Below are positions 26,820 through 36,063 of a DNA stretch of 64,000 nt, piece after piece. Under the pieces are notes generated by a model. It worked only from the letters and a program-made list of their open reading frames with translations. It was not told the DNA's origin and ran no database searches. Position numbers and translations under genes: made by a program. Numbering within the stretch: position 1 is the first letter of the stretch; the number at the start of each line of letters is the position of its first letter. Origin of the DNA: SKLM01 sp964390305 (GTDB lineage Bacteria; Chloroflexota; Anaerolineae; B4-G1); the NCBI GenBank assembly GCA_964390305.1, contig CAYMHT010000002.1, positions 27,406 through 91,405 on the forward strand. Direction: 5' to 3'.

Positions 26820-28051
26820 CCACGCCGACCCGACAGTTTCTCGCCCAACCGCCGTTTCAGGGCCTCCCGCTTCTCTCGGTACACCCTCTCCGAAACGTAC
26901 CCCCTCTCAAAATCACGATCTAGCGCAGCAATCACTTCGACCTCGGTCCGTACCTGCCTGGGGACCGATCCAGGCAACGGCGATCGCCACAGCCAGTACA
27001 CTGCCGCGCCGGACAGGGCCAGCGCAGCGATCCCCACCGCCACATCCGCCAGCTCATCGGTACGCTCTGTCTCCGCAGCACCGACCCCGGTGCCAACCAC
27101 TGCGAAGGACAGCGGCTCACCCGCATCCAGCGGCCCTCCCGTGTACGAAGTCGCAGGTCCCATCTGGGTCTCCAGTGGACCCTCCGCAGACAGACCGGCT
27201 CCCTCCAACCTGGCGCCTTCCCCTATCAGCACCACAACGAACCCATCCACCGGCAAATCGAACGCCTCTTCAATCGGCTGTCCCTCGGAATAGGCCACTT
27301 CGTAGGTGAATGAGATTTCCACACTCCCCCGCCCCGGAGGGATCGCTCTCGTATCGCCGAATCCGTCGCCCATCGCGACGAAACGCCCGCCAAGCTCCCC
27401 TCCGTCGAAGCCAAGCCTTTCGGCCCCGCCCGGCAGCGCCACAGCCCACGTTGTGGGGCTGCCGGACCCGGAGCGCGACGACCCGACGTAGGTACGCGCA
27501 CCGTCGTTGCTGATCACACAGTGCTGCCCAACGCGCAGCCGGTCCTCTACCCTCTCCACGAATACGTGAAGCTGATCCACGCTCACCTCTCGGGCATCCT
27601 CTGTGGCCTCGTAGACGGTGATGGGTAGCGAGACCTCCTCCTCGCCCGGCTGAACAGTGACCATCTCAGACACGTACATCACGCCCTCGTAAACGGCCCG
27701 TGCGACGAGGACCTGACCCGCCTGCACTGGGACCTGCCCGAAACGGAACCGGCCCTCCGAGCTCAGCGTCGTCGCATAAACGTCCGTCTCCTGCGTGCCG
27801 GAGAAGATGTGCAGCGTCACCTCCAGGTCATCTGGAACCACCCCATCCGGGGTCCCGTTGACGACTTCGCCGACCACGGTCCTGACGAGATTCTGCGAGT
27901 CATACGCATTCGAGACACACGCATCGCACTCATACGTCCAGGAGTCATCCGTCCAGCCGATAGAGAGTGATGCCGTGACTAACGCGAGCGCCACAAGGGG
28001 CCAACGCGTCCAGGCCGTCTCGCGGTGTACGGGTGTCCAATGCTCGCTCAC
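26816..28051 (-). CDS. uncharacterised membrane protein in ccm operon with CcmH-like CxxC motif
   Basis: The 411-residue protein has an N-terminal signal-anchor (about 15-32), then a CDAC motif (Cys42, Cys45) in the context YECDACVSNAYDSQN. This resembles the CcmH apocytochrome-binding motif (RCxxCQNQ...DS). An external beta-rich domain (carboxypeptidase-regulatory-like, about 57-130) and a second domain follow, then a C-terminal transmembrane helix (about 343-362) and a charged cytoplasmic tail. It is not a known CcmH by length or fold. A role in thiol handling or apocytochrome delivery is inferred from the motif, topology and position between ccmF and ccmA. Confidence 0.7.
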   Translation of the reverse strand: MSEHWTPVHRETAWTRWPLVALALVTASLSIGWTDDSWTYECDACVSNAYDSQNLVRTVVGEVVNGTPDGVVPDDLEVTLHIFSGTQETDVYATTLSSEGRFRFGQVPVQAGQVLVARAVYEGVMYVSEMVTVQPGEEEVSLPITVYEATEDAREVSVDQLHVFVERVEDRLRVGQHCVISNDGARTYVGSSRSGSGSPTTWAVALPGGAERLGFDGGELGGRFVAMGDGFGDTRAIPPGRGSVEISFTYEVAYSEGQPIEEAFDLPVDGFVVVLIGEGARLEGAGLSAEGPLETQMGPATSYTGGPLDAGEPLSFAVVGTGVGAAETERTDELADVAVGIAALALSGAAVYWLWRSPLPGSVPRQVRTEVEVIAALDRDFERGYVSERVYREKREALKRRLGEKLSGRRG

Positions 28052-28317
28052 CGAGAGCCCCCCCTCAGTCTCTCCCCGCAGCCGGAGCAGAACCGGTCAT
28101 CGGCAGCAACACGACGATCACACCGTGGACAGAAGCTGACGGTTTCACCGTCCGCCCCAACCGTCTCTCTCTCCCGCACCTGGACCACCCAGGTTTCGAT
28201 CGCCCGATCCAAATCGGCCGTTCGCGTCCCTCTACGGAACGGTCGCGCCACGTACGCCGCCACCACAGCGAACGCACCAATACCCACCAATACAGCGCCG
28301 ATGCTCATCGTCACCAC
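28048..28317 (-). CDS. small membrane protein with C-terminal zinc ribbon
   Basis: The 89-residue product has one transmembrane helix (about 5-25), a short helical region and a double CxxC zinc ribbon (CPRCDRR...CSGCGERL). It overlaps the next gene by 4 bp. It lies in the ccm operon between ccmF and the CDAC protein. I do not know a characterised homologue. Metal binding is likely; a role in the heme pathway is only suggested by position. Confidence 0.75.
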   Translation of the reverse strand: MVTMSIGAVLVGIGAFAVVAAYVARPFRRGTRTADLDRAIETWVVQVRERETVGADGETVSFCPRCDRRVAADDRFCSGCGERLRGGSR

Positions 28318-28365
28318 CTCACGCTGCGACTCCCCTCTCCAACTCCCTCTTCAGCCCACCGGCGG

Positions 28366-30432
28366 TCATCGGACCAACGGCCTCGCCGGCCCCCACATCG
28401 CCCAGACAGCCACCACCAGCAGAGCCGCCCCGACAATTAGTCCTGCGGTGCTCCACAGTCTTCGTCGCCGTGCGCCGGATCTGGGTACATCCGCCGCCCT
28501 TGCCGCTGGCCAGCCAGCGACGGCTCCACCCGTCACGAACACCAGCCCACCCAGCCACAGGAACGACACCAGCGGATTGATCAGGACTTTCAACGTCACC
28601 GTCCCGTCCCCCTCCGCCCAGCCGGCCAGCACGACGTAGAGGTCCTCTCTCGCCCCTGACCAAACCGCCGGGGCTGCCACCGTCTGACCGAAGTTACCAT
28701 ACGCCTCCAGCCGGGGTTCCAGCCTAGTCAGCTGTCTCCCTCCGCGATACACAGAGACCATAGCCTCCGTCGTCACACGGTCACTCAGCGCCTCGCGCCT
28801 CAACTCCTCAAAGACCACCGTGTACCCCTGGACGTCCACCGACTCACCCGCTCCCAGCACCGCGTCTGTCTCAACTGAATAAAAGCGCGTGCCGATCACC
28901 CCAATCGCCATCAGAATCACCCCGGCGTGCACCACGTAGCCGCCGTACCGGCGACGGCCCCGGCCAAACAGGTGCCACACAGCCCTCAGCACCCCCTCGC
29001 CCTGGCGCCTCCGCACAGCCACGCCGCGTGCGATCTCCGCTAGCGCGGTCCCCCCCGCCAGCCCAACCAGGGCAAAGCCCACCAGCGAAGACGGGCGCGT
29101 GAAGCCCGACAGAGCCGCGCCAAGCGTCACGATCAGGCCACCTGAGATCGCTCCCAGCCCTCGCTTCGGCAAGCCGCGCACTGCGGTTACTGCCCGTCCC
29201 AGCAACGGGCAAACCCCCATCACCAGCACCAGAGCGGCGAACTGCGGCCCTGTGACGCGATCGAACCAGCTCGGCCCCGCCTCAAACCGCTGGCCGGTCA
29301 AAGCTTCTGTAAGTGTCGGCAGGAGACTCCCGATCAGCACCGAGCCGGTGATGGTCAAGAAGAGGATCAACGTCAGCGTGAACGTCCCTTCACGGGAGAA
29401 GAGTTCGTCCGACGCCCTAGGACTGCTCAGTAGCGATCGGCGGCTGTAGAACAGCGCTAACGAGCCCAAGACCGTCACGCCGATAGCACCCAGGAAGTAG
29501 ACGCCCAGGTTTGACCGGGCGAAGGCATGGACCGACTGGATCAGCCCGCTCCTCGTCGCGAACGTCCCGAACAGCACCAGCGTGAACGAAATCAGCACCA
29601 GACTCACATTCCACCAGCGGAACCCGCGCCGCTCATCCTGCATCACCAGACAGTGAAGCAGCGCGGTCGCCGTGAGCCACGGCATAAGGCCCGCGTTCTC
29701 CACCGGATCCCAGCCCCAGTACCCTCCCCACCCCAGGACGTCGTACGCCCAGCGCATGCCCAGGAAAACCCCCACGCCCAGAAACAGCCATGCCCACAGA
29801 GTCCACCCCCGCGCAGCCTTCGGCCATTCCTTCATACGTCCGGTAACCAACGCAGCCAGCGCCAGCGCGAAAGGCACCGCGAGCCCCACATACCCCAGAT
29901 ACAGCGCCGGTGGATGGAAGATCATCCCCGGATGCCGCAGCAGCGGGTTCAGCCCCCGGCCATCGACGGGCACGCCCTCAGACATTCGGAAGGGGTTCGA
30001 GAGAAACAGGGTCACGAATACGAAGAAAGCGGTGATCAGGCTCAGGAACACAGCTGCCCAGGCGACGAGCGGCTGGCTCTTCTTCGACGCTCCCCCCGCC
30101 ACCAACGCGCCAAACAGCCCCTGCAGAAACGCCCACACCAGCAGCGACCCGGTCTGACCTCCCCATACGGCCGAGACCTTCAGGTACAGGGGGAGATCAC
30201 GACTCGAGTGCTCCATCACGTAGTCGATGGCGAATCGATCAGCCAGAAACGCACCCACCAGGGCCAGCACGGCCAGCCCCAAGAGACCCGCAGCGGCGAA
30301 GACTGCGTTGCGACCACTCTCCCACCAGCGCCCATCTCCGCTCCGAATGGACCAAAATATGACAGCGGCGGCGTAGAGGACCGTCATCAGCGCCAGCCCG
30401 ATAAGGATCGACCCAACCTCTGCGAGCATCAA
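28366..30432 (-). CDS. ccmF: cytochrome c heme lyase subunit CcmF
   Basis: CcmF takes heme from CcmE and attaches it to apocytochrome c. The 688-residue protein has many transmembrane helices and the WWD domain WGGYWGWDPVENA near residue 235. Conserved His and the long external loop typical of the family (QSVHAFARSNLGVYFLG) are also present. It overlaps ccmE by 4 bp. No ccmH or ccmG gene lies in the operon. Confidence 0.96.
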   Translation of the reverse strand: MMLAEVGSILIGLALMTVLYAAAVIFWSIRSGDGRWWESGRNAVFAAAGLLGLAVLALVGAFLADRFAIDYVMEHSSRDLPLYLKVSAVWGGQTGSLLVWAFLQGLFGALVAGGASKKSQPLVAWAAVFLSLITAFFVFVTLFLSNPFRMSEGVPVDGRGLNPLLRHPGMIFHPPALYLGYVGLAVPFALALAALVTGRMKEWPKAARGWTLWAWLFLGVGVFLGMRWAYDVLGWGGYWGWDPVENAGLMPWLTATALLHCLVMQDERRGFRWWNVSLVLISFTLVLFGTFATRSGLIQSVHAFARSNLGVYFLGAIGVTVLGSLALFYSRRSLLSSPRASDELFSREGTFTLTLILFLTITGSVLIGSLLPTLTEALTGQRFEAGPSWFDRVTGPQFAALVLVMGVCPLLGRAVTAVRGLPKRGLGAISGGLIVTLGAALSGFTRPSSLVGFALVGLAGGTALAEIARGVAVRRRQGEGVLRAVWHLFGRGRRRYGGYVVHAGVILMAIGVIGTRFYSVETDAVLGAGESVDVQGYTVVFEELRREALSDRVTTEAMVSVYRGGRQLTRLEPRLEAYGNFGQTVAAPAVWSGAREDLYVVLAGWAEGDGTVTLKVLINPLVSFLWLGGLVFVTGGAVAGWPAARAADVPRSGARRRRLWSTAGLIVGAALLVVAVWAMWGPARPLVR

Positions 30433-30914
30433 GACTCCCCGGCCTGGCCTGGAACAGCTTCCTCATACCGCGTCGGGCATTTCAGCAGAACCTCGTCAGC
30501 GTAGAAACGACCATCCCCCCTGAGCTCACCCCGAATGATGGCCTGAGCCTCGTGCTGCAGAAGACCAGGTTTGACGTCCGCCAGTACCACCTCGATCCGC
30601 GGTGTGTCAGGGTCGCTCACGGCGTCGTGAAGCACCGCTGTCAATCCCCCTGCCCGCTCGACCTCCCTCGGGTCCCCCGGAACCTGAGCGATCGTGAACG
30701 TCACCATCGGCTTCGACGCATCATAGGAGATCGTGTCCCCCAGGACAGCTCCCGAGATCGTGATGCGCCGCCCGCGCGCATCGCCTCCCATCGCTCTTAG
30801 CTCGTCGATGGTCAGGAAATAACGAGCACTTTCCCCGGTGCTGCTGACAATAAGGTACACCACCGCCACCACAATCAGCAAGCCGGCTACCACGACCTTT
30901 GGCCTACTCACCAT
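30429..30914 (-). CDS. ccmE: heme chaperone CcmE, CxxxY variant
   Basis: CcmE covalently holds heme and ferries it to CcmF. The 161-residue protein has an N-terminal membrane helix (about 6-24) and an OB-fold (YFLTIDEL; ITISGAVLG; VEVVLADVKPGLL). The heme-attachment motif reads CPTRY (Cys146, Tyr150), with Cys in place of the usual His. This is the variant described for archaea and some bacteria whose system I lacks CcmH, which fits this operon. It is the first gene of the operon and has a clear promoter. Confidence 0.95.
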   Translation of the reverse strand: MVSRPKVVVAGLLIVVAVVYLIVSSTGESARYFLTIDELRAMGGDARGRRITISGAVLGDTISYDASKPMVTFTIAQVPGDPREVERAGGLTAVLHDAVSDPDTPRIEVVLADVKPGLLQHEAQAIIRGELRGDGRFYADEVLLKCPTRYEEAVPGQAGES

Positions 30915-31036
30915 GAGTCACGTTCTCCAACCCATCCAAGAGGAGGTCTCGCTCCTCGTCCACGGCTACACGAAGGGAGTTGGCGCGATCTGCGTCCGCC
31001 TGACAGCCCTTTGCCCAATCACTCAAGCTCGTAAGC

Positions 31037-31065
31037 AATCTACCACGAGTGATCACCACTGTCAA
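31037..31065 (-). promoter_or_regulatory. promoter of the ccm operon
   Basis: On the minus strand TTGACA (31060-31065), a 17-bp spacer and TAGATT (31037-31042), about 120 bp upstream of ccmE. The rest of the gene-free stretch 30915-31341 shows no convincing gene or repeat. Confidence 0.8.
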
Positions 31066-31341
31066 CGCACCACCCAGCCGTGCTTCAACCCCGCCAGAAC
31101 CTCAACATTCATTGCTGCCTCACCATCGTGCAAGCCGGGACTTGCCCGGGAGAGCACCGCTCTGACAGCCGGTATCGTGGGCACCTGGCAACTACGCAGC
31201 GCCCAGTGGCGCCGGGGCTGGGCCCGGTGGGCCCGTCTACTGAGGGGCAACGACGAGGGGACGGAAGGCTGAACCGGCCTCGTTCTTTGGTCCTCTGGCT
31301 GTGCGGCGGGTTGGGGTAGCGTCTCTTACACGCGCTCGCCG

Positions 31342-33519
31342 TCAGCCATCGCGCGCCATGATCGGAAACAGCAGGCTCGAGCGGTGGGGAAGGAGCCCGA
31401 TCGCTCGCAGATTAAGCGTAAGCGTGCCATCCCCGGGTCCCACCGCGACCGGCAGGTGCCGCGGCAGCCACCCTGGCGGGAAGAATGAGGGCCAGTCTGC
31501 CGGGGTGATCACCAGGACGTAGTCCCCCACGTCAACCACTTCCGTAAACGCCCACGACGAGCCGCTGCCTGTCACGACGTCCCGCCCACGCTCGTCCACG
31601 AAACGGAACGTGAGGCCACTCATCGTCGGCTCGTCCTTCTCGTCGCCCTGTATCCCGTTGCCGTCTTGGTCCCCAAACACAGAGGTCACCTCGATCTGCA
31701 CAGTCCGCGTCTTCTGCGTCGGGCCAAGCGTCGTGCACGGCTCCTGATCCGCCCAGGGGCCCGGATTTCCCGCCCGATCCCAGGCACGCACTCGGAAGCA
31801 GTACGTCGCCCCCTCCTCTCCCGTGAAAGCGATCGGGGCGGACCGCAGACTACCCCATCTCTCCCAGGGCCCGCCGTCTTTCTGTAGCTCCACCTCGTAG
31901 CCCCAGATCCCCGCCGCATCGTCGCTCGCGGTGCAGTGAATCGTCACAGTCGACGAGTCGCTCGTTGCAGGTAGAGGGTCAACGACCGCCTTCGACGGCG
32001 GTACAGTGTCCTCCTCAACGAGCAGGTACGGCTCCCCCCCGATCAAATAGTCCTCAGGATCACTCTGCAGGTTGGCGGTCGCGCCAGGCAGGCTGACCCG
32101 GTACACACCGTCCCTCGCCTCAACCATCTCTTGACCGCCGCGACGATCGATCACTCTCGCGCTCGGCAGCGTCGCCGGGTAATCAAAGACGTGCCCCGAC
32201 GGCGTGGTGTTCCACAGGACGCTCACCTTCCCTCGCGGCGTCCCCCATAGCGTCACCCGGCGCGTGCCGTCGCCGTACGTCCAGTTTGTCACCATCGTCG
32301 GCCTCACCAGGTACGTGGTCGCTACCTGGTAGGCCGCATACGCCGGCCGCACAGAACGGTCGTTCCGCACCAGCCCAAAATACTCCACCATATCGGCGTC
32401 GTGCGTGCGAAAGAAGAAGTACCGCTCGACGCCCGAGGCCCAGGCGTTCGCGTAAGACTGGATCGCGTAGGCGGCCGCCTCCTCCTGCGTCGCAGCGTAA
32501 TCGTACCTGTTCGGGTCAGGATCCACGGACCCGTCATCCCAGACCGGCACCCCCGTCTCCGTGAGCCACACGGGATGATCGGACACCCGACGCCTCATAT
32601 CGCTGCGGATTTCGTTCACCACCTCGTACGTGTTAGACGAGCGGCTGTAGAGATGCACGGACATCACATCGAAGAAATAGTTGCTCGCTGCCGCCTCAGG
32701 ATCGTCCCGCAGCACGTTCAACACCCACTTATAGTAGTCCTGGTTCGCCCAGTAGTGGAGGCCTCCGAAAAGCACCTGACAGTCGCTGCAGGCCGCTTTC
32801 GTCGCTCGGTAGCCTACCTTCAGCAACCGCGCGTAGTCGCTGGAGCTCCCGGTCCAGAAGTACGTCCATTCCGGTTCGTTCCACATCTCCCAGTGTTTGA
32901 CCCGGTCGCCGTATCGCTCCACCACCTTATGTACGAAACGCCCCCAAGTGTTTATTGGGTCCCCATCCCCCGTGGTCCAGTCGTTCCACGCCTCGTAGAG
33001 CCCCCTCGGCGGCGACGAGGCCGCGCTCGCCACGCTCACCGCCCCCAGCGACTCCACACCCCCCGGCACCGGCGCGTACCACCCAGGCGGTCGCTCATAC
33101 GTCTTGGGGGCAGCGAGCGCCGCGGTCCCCCCGGTCGCCGCCCAATCCGGCGTCCACAGCAGGATGCCCACCATATTGAAACCCGCACCGTCGAGATCGT
33201 CCACCAGCGTGTCGTACGCCTGGAGAGCTTCATTGCTCCAATTCCCCTCGCTCGGTTCCAATCTCGGCCACACGAAATCGAACCGGTCCCATCGCGACCC
33301 GGCCTCATACGCAAGAGACATGTACAGACGCTCTGAACCCCCGTCGGGATAGAAGGAGTAGCACATGCCTCCACGGCCATCCGTGGCAGCTGACGGAGCC
33401 AGAGCTGACGGAGCCAGAGGAGTCATCTCGGTCAGCTCGGCAGCACTGGAATTGGAGACTGTCCCCGGCAAGATCAGGAGAGCAAGAATCGGCACTATGA
33501 GCAGCAGCGTGCGTTTCAT
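31342..33519 (-). CDS. secreted glycoside hydrolase (clan A, GH39/GH5-like) with C-terminal beta domains
   Basis: A 725-residue exported protein with a signal peptide (MKRTLLLIVPILALLILPG) and a short LAPSA repeat. A TIM-barrel glycosidase follows, with a probable acid/base Glu215 in WEMWNEPEW and nucleophile Glu321 in WLTETG. After the barrel come an Fn3-like domain (CTASDDAAGIWGYEVELQKDGG) and a domain with a calcium-type loop (DQDGNGIQGDE). The C-terminus ends in SLLFPIMARDG, similar to the ends of other secreted proteins here. Substrate is unknown; the family and motifs indicate a retaining polysaccharide hydrolase. The start at 33519 has GAGGAA upstream. Confidence 0.85.
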   Translation of the reverse strand: MKRTLLLIVPILALLILPGTVSNSSAAELTEMTPLAPSALAPSAATDGRGGMCYSFYPDGGSERLYMSLAYEAGSRWDRFDFVWPRLEPSEGNWSNEALQAYDTLVDDLDGAGFNMVGILLWTPDWAATGGTAALAAPKTYERPPGWYAPVPGGVESLGAVSVASAASSPPRGLYEAWNDWTTGDGDPINTWGRFVHKVVERYGDRVKHWEMWNEPEWTYFWTGSSSDYARLLKVGYRATKAACSDCQVLFGGLHYWANQDYYKWVLNVLRDDPEAAASNYFFDVMSVHLYSRSSNTYEVVNEIRSDMRRRVSDHPVWLTETGVPVWDDGSVDPDPNRYDYAATQEEAAAYAIQSYANAWASGVERYFFFRTHDADMVEYFGLVRNDRSVRPAYAAYQVATTYLVRPTMVTNWTYGDGTRRVTLWGTPRGKVSVLWNTTPSGHVFDYPATLPSARVIDRRGGQEMVEARDGVYRVSLPGATANLQSDPEDYLIGGEPYLLVEEDTVPPSKAVVDPLPATSDSSTVTIHCTASDDAAGIWGYEVELQKDGGPWERWGSLRSAPIAFTGEEGATYCFRVRAWDRAGNPGPWADQEPCTTLGPTQKTRTVQIEVTSVFGDQDGNGIQGDEKDEPTMSGLTFRFVDERGRDVVTGSGSSWAFTEVVDVGDYVLVITPADWPSFFPPGWLPRHLPVAVGPGDGTLTLNLRAIGLLPHRSSLLFPIMARDG
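33389..33418. repeat. exact 15-bp tandem duplication
   Basis: GCTGACGGAGCCAGA occurs twice in a row inside the glycoside hydrolase gene. It encodes the duplicated LAPSA pentapeptide just after the signal peptide and keeps the frame. Confidence 0.85.
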
Positions 33520-33731
33520 CGCTGGTTCCTCGACTCGTCGACGAGACCGTGACACTGAACTGTATTCTATCATAAATCGCAGAAAACAACAGCCACGCAG
33601 GGGTGCACGATCCCCTCAGCACTCGTGGTCAACACCCAGCTCCTTATCACCCCGGTCGTACTCGGGCACCCAGAAAAAAGAGGAGTGTGATGCCTCTGGC
33701 TTCTGAGGGGCACTGCCCAGTTGTAGTGTGG

Positions 33732-33759
33732 TTGACACCGTGGTGGTGTTGGCTACAAT
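33732..33759 (+). promoter_or_regulatory. consensus-like promoter before the DUF2085 gene
   Basis: TTGACA (33732-33737), a 16-bp spacer and TACAAT (33754-33759). AGGAGG follows at 33765-33770, ten bases before the TTG start. Confidence 0.8.
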
Positions 33760-33780
33760 GTGTGAGGAGGTCAGGAGAAG

Positions 33781-34662
33781 TTGCTTCTATTTACTATGCG
33801 AAACAGAGCTCTCGACCCGGAATCCACGCATCCCGCCCGGACCGGCGCATCAGCTGATCAGCGTCGCCTCGCCCCGTCTCTGCCCTGGCTCGCACCGCTC
33901 CTGTTGTCCGCAGCCGTCGTCACCTTCTTCATCGCTACGCCGGGCGGGCTGCTCAAGAAGGCAGACATGGTCGGCTACGCCGTTTGCCACCAGATCGAGC
34001 CCCACTCCTTCACTCTGGCCGGCCGGCAGCTCCCCCTCTGTGCCCGCTGCACCGGGACGTTCCTCGGCGCCCTGGTCGGTCTCTTCGGCCAGGCCTTCGC
34101 TCTGCGCCGTCGCCGGGCCGCCGAGTTCCCACCTCCGCCCGTCCTCGCCATCTTGATCTGCTTCACGGTCGCCTGGGTCGCCGATGGAGCAAACTCCTAT
34201 CTGGCCCTGCTCGGCGTCCCTCATCTCTACGAGCCGACGAACGCCGTCCGCCTCATAACCGGTGCTTTCAACGGCCTGACCATGAGTGCCCTCATCTACC
34301 CCATCCTCAACGTCAGCCTCTGGCAGTCCCACGTTGCGAAGCCAGCGCTGCGGGACCTGCGTGACCTTGGTCTCCTTTCGGCGATGGAGATCACCCTCGT
34401 CCTCCTCGTCCTCTCTCGTTGGGTTCTCCTCCTCTACCCCGTCGCCTTGCTCAGTGCCGCCGCCGTGCTCACGTTGCTAACCGGCGTCAACACCGTCATT
34501 GCCGTGATCGTGCTCCGCCGCGAGAACTCGGCGCAGACCTGGCGCCAGGCCCTCCTGCCGGTCTCCATCGGGCTGACCCTGAGCCTGATTCAGATCGCCG
34601 CCATCGACTTGCTCCGCTACGCGCTGACGGGCACCCTAGATGGCATCCCCACGTTCCGGTAG
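33781..34662 (+). CDS. DUF2085 family membrane protein
   Basis: The 293-residue membrane protein has about seven helices and the DUF2085 motif VCHQIEPHSFTLAGRQLPLCARCTGTFLG near residue 68, with Cys/His residues that could bind metal. The TTG at 33781 fits AGGAGG ten bases upstream; an ATG at 33796 is the alternative. It heads a run of four small membrane protein genes. Function is unknown. Confidence 0.88.
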   Translation: MLLFTMRNRALDPESTHPARTGASADQRRLAPSLPWLAPLLLSAAVVTFFIATPGGLLKKADMVGYAVCHQIEPHSFTLAGRQLPLCARCTGTFLGALVGLFGQAFALRRRRAAEFPPPPVLAILICFTVAWVADGANSYLALLGVPHLYEPTNAVRLITGAFNGLTMSALIYPILNVSLWQSHVAKPALRDLRDLGLLSAMEITLVLLVLSRWVLLLYPVALLSAAAVLTLLTGVNTVIAVIVLRRENSAQTWRQALLPVSIGLTLSLIQIAAIDLLRYALTGTLDGIPTFR

Positions 34663-34735
34663 GTTGCATGGGAGCCTCTTAGAGGATATAATGGACACCC
34701 AGGGTAACCGGCACATCCAGCGGGGAGGAGACGCA

Positions 34736-35461
34736 ATGAACGTCAACAAAGCCATCACATTCGTCTTCGAAGACAATGAGTGGGTCAGCAAAGTCCTGCT
34801 GGGCACGATGATCTCTCTGATCCCTCTCTTCGGCAGCATCGCACTCACCGGGTACGCCATTGCTGTCCTCCGAAACGTCAGACACGGTGCGCCGCGCCCC
34901 CTGCCAACCTGGGAGCGCCTGGGCGAGCTGTTCGTCGACGGGTTGTTGTTCTGGGTCGCCCTCCTGGTCTACGCCATCCCGCTGATCATTCTCTTGTGCC
35001 CCGTTGGCACGGTCTGGATCCCACCCGCCATCGCGCGGGACAGCCAGGACCTCACCGCCATCCTGACCGTCGTAGCAGCCGTCATAAGCGCCGGTGTTGG
35101 TTGCTTGGCTCTCCTCTACGCCCTTCTGCTCTGGGTGTTGTCGCCCGTGCTGCAGATCAGGTACGCTGAAGCCGAAAAGTTCGCAGCCTGCCTCCGTTTC
35201 GGCGACGTCTTTCGTTTCCTGTCTGACAATATCGGAAAAGTCGTCATCGCACAGGCTCTCGTCTGGGCGGTCGGCTTCCTGATCACGTCTCTCGCGAGCG
35301 CCCTCATCGGTGCCTTCACCCTGGTGCCCCTCTGCGGGTGGGTGGTTGCTGGCCTGCTCGGCCTGGGCTTTCTGCCCCTCGGCATCTGGCTGATGCTCTT
35401 CGCCGCCTACCTGTACGGTGATATCGCCCGCACAGCTACAGCCGACACCCGCACGGCCTAG
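34736..35461 (+). CDS. DUF4013 family membrane protein
   Basis: A 241-residue membrane protein with about six helices. It has the DUF4013 opening (ITFVFEDNEWVSKVLLGTMISLIPLFG...TGYAIAVLRNVRHG). The ATG at 34736 is set by GGGGAGGAG at 34722-34730; the longer frame to 34640 is not needed. It stands 73 bp after the DUF2085 gene and 7 bp before the DUF4126 gene. The role is unknown. Confidence 0.88.
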   Translation: MNVNKAITFVFEDNEWVSKVLLGTMISLIPLFGSIALTGYAIAVLRNVRHGAPRPLPTWERLGELFVDGLLFWVALLVYAIPLIILLCPVGTVWIPPAIARDSQDLTAILTVVAAVISAGVGCLALLYALLLWVLSPVLQIRYAEAEKFAACLRFGDVFRFLSDNIGKVVIAQALVWAVGFLITSLASALIGAFTLVPLCGWVVAGLLGLGFLPLGIWLMLFAAYLYGDIARTATADTRTA

Positions 35462-35468
35462 CCTTCTA

Positions 35469-36035
35469 ATGACCGCACGAGCTTTCCTGACCCTGGCCAC
35501 CGCCTTCGGGCTTTCCACGGCCGCGGGGCTCAACGCCTATATCCCCCTCTTCCTCGTCGCCCTCCTGTCCAGAACTACCTCTCTTGTCACCCTAAGCGAG
35601 CCCTACACGGCCCTGAGTAGCTGGTGGGTCATCGGCACCCTGGGCGTGCTGATGTTGATCGAGATTCTGGTAGACAAGATACCCGCCCTAGATACGATCA
35701 ACGACATCGTCCAGACGTTCATTCGGCCGGCGGCCGGGGCCATCCTCTTCGCCGCCTCCACCAACGTGATCGGCCTCCACCCGGCCCTCGCGGGCGTCTG
35801 CGGCGTCATCGTCGCTGGCGGCGTACACGTCGCCAAGACAGTCGAGCGCCCCGTCGTCACCGCTACCACCGCCGGGCTCGGCGATCCCGTCGTCAGTACC
35901 GTCGAAGACGCAGTCTCCTTCGTCACCTCCGTCATGGCCATCGTCGCCCCCTACCTGATCATAGCTCTGGTCGTCACCGCCGTCTCCCTGGTCATCTGGT
36001 GGGCTGAACGGCGTCGCCGCCGTCGAGACCGCTAG
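35469..36035 (+). CDS. DUF4126 family membrane protein
   Basis: The 188-residue membrane protein shows the DUF4126 pattern: GLNAYIPLFLVALLSR in helix 1, LIEILVDKIPALDTINDIVQTFIRPAAGA, and a C-terminal helix followed by RRRRRR. It starts 7 bp after the preceding gene, so the two are co-transcribed. Function is unknown. Confidence 0.87.
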   Translation: MTARAFLTLATAFGLSTAAGLNAYIPLFLVALLSRTTSLVTLSEPYTALSSWWVIGTLGVLMLIEILVDKIPALDTINDIVQTFIRPAAGAILFAASTNVIGLHPALAGVCGVIVAGGVHVAKTVERPVVTATTAGLGDPVVSTVEDAVSFVTSVMAIVAPYLIIALVVTAVSLVIWWAERRRRRRDR

Positions 36036-36063
36036 ACGGTCCATTCCGGAAAGGAGCCAACTC

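Noticed and set aside
30838..31272. A 144-codon open frame on the plus strand across the start of ccmE and its promoter.
   Set aside because: It runs antisense through ccmE and across the ccm promoter, with no motif or ribosome-binding site.
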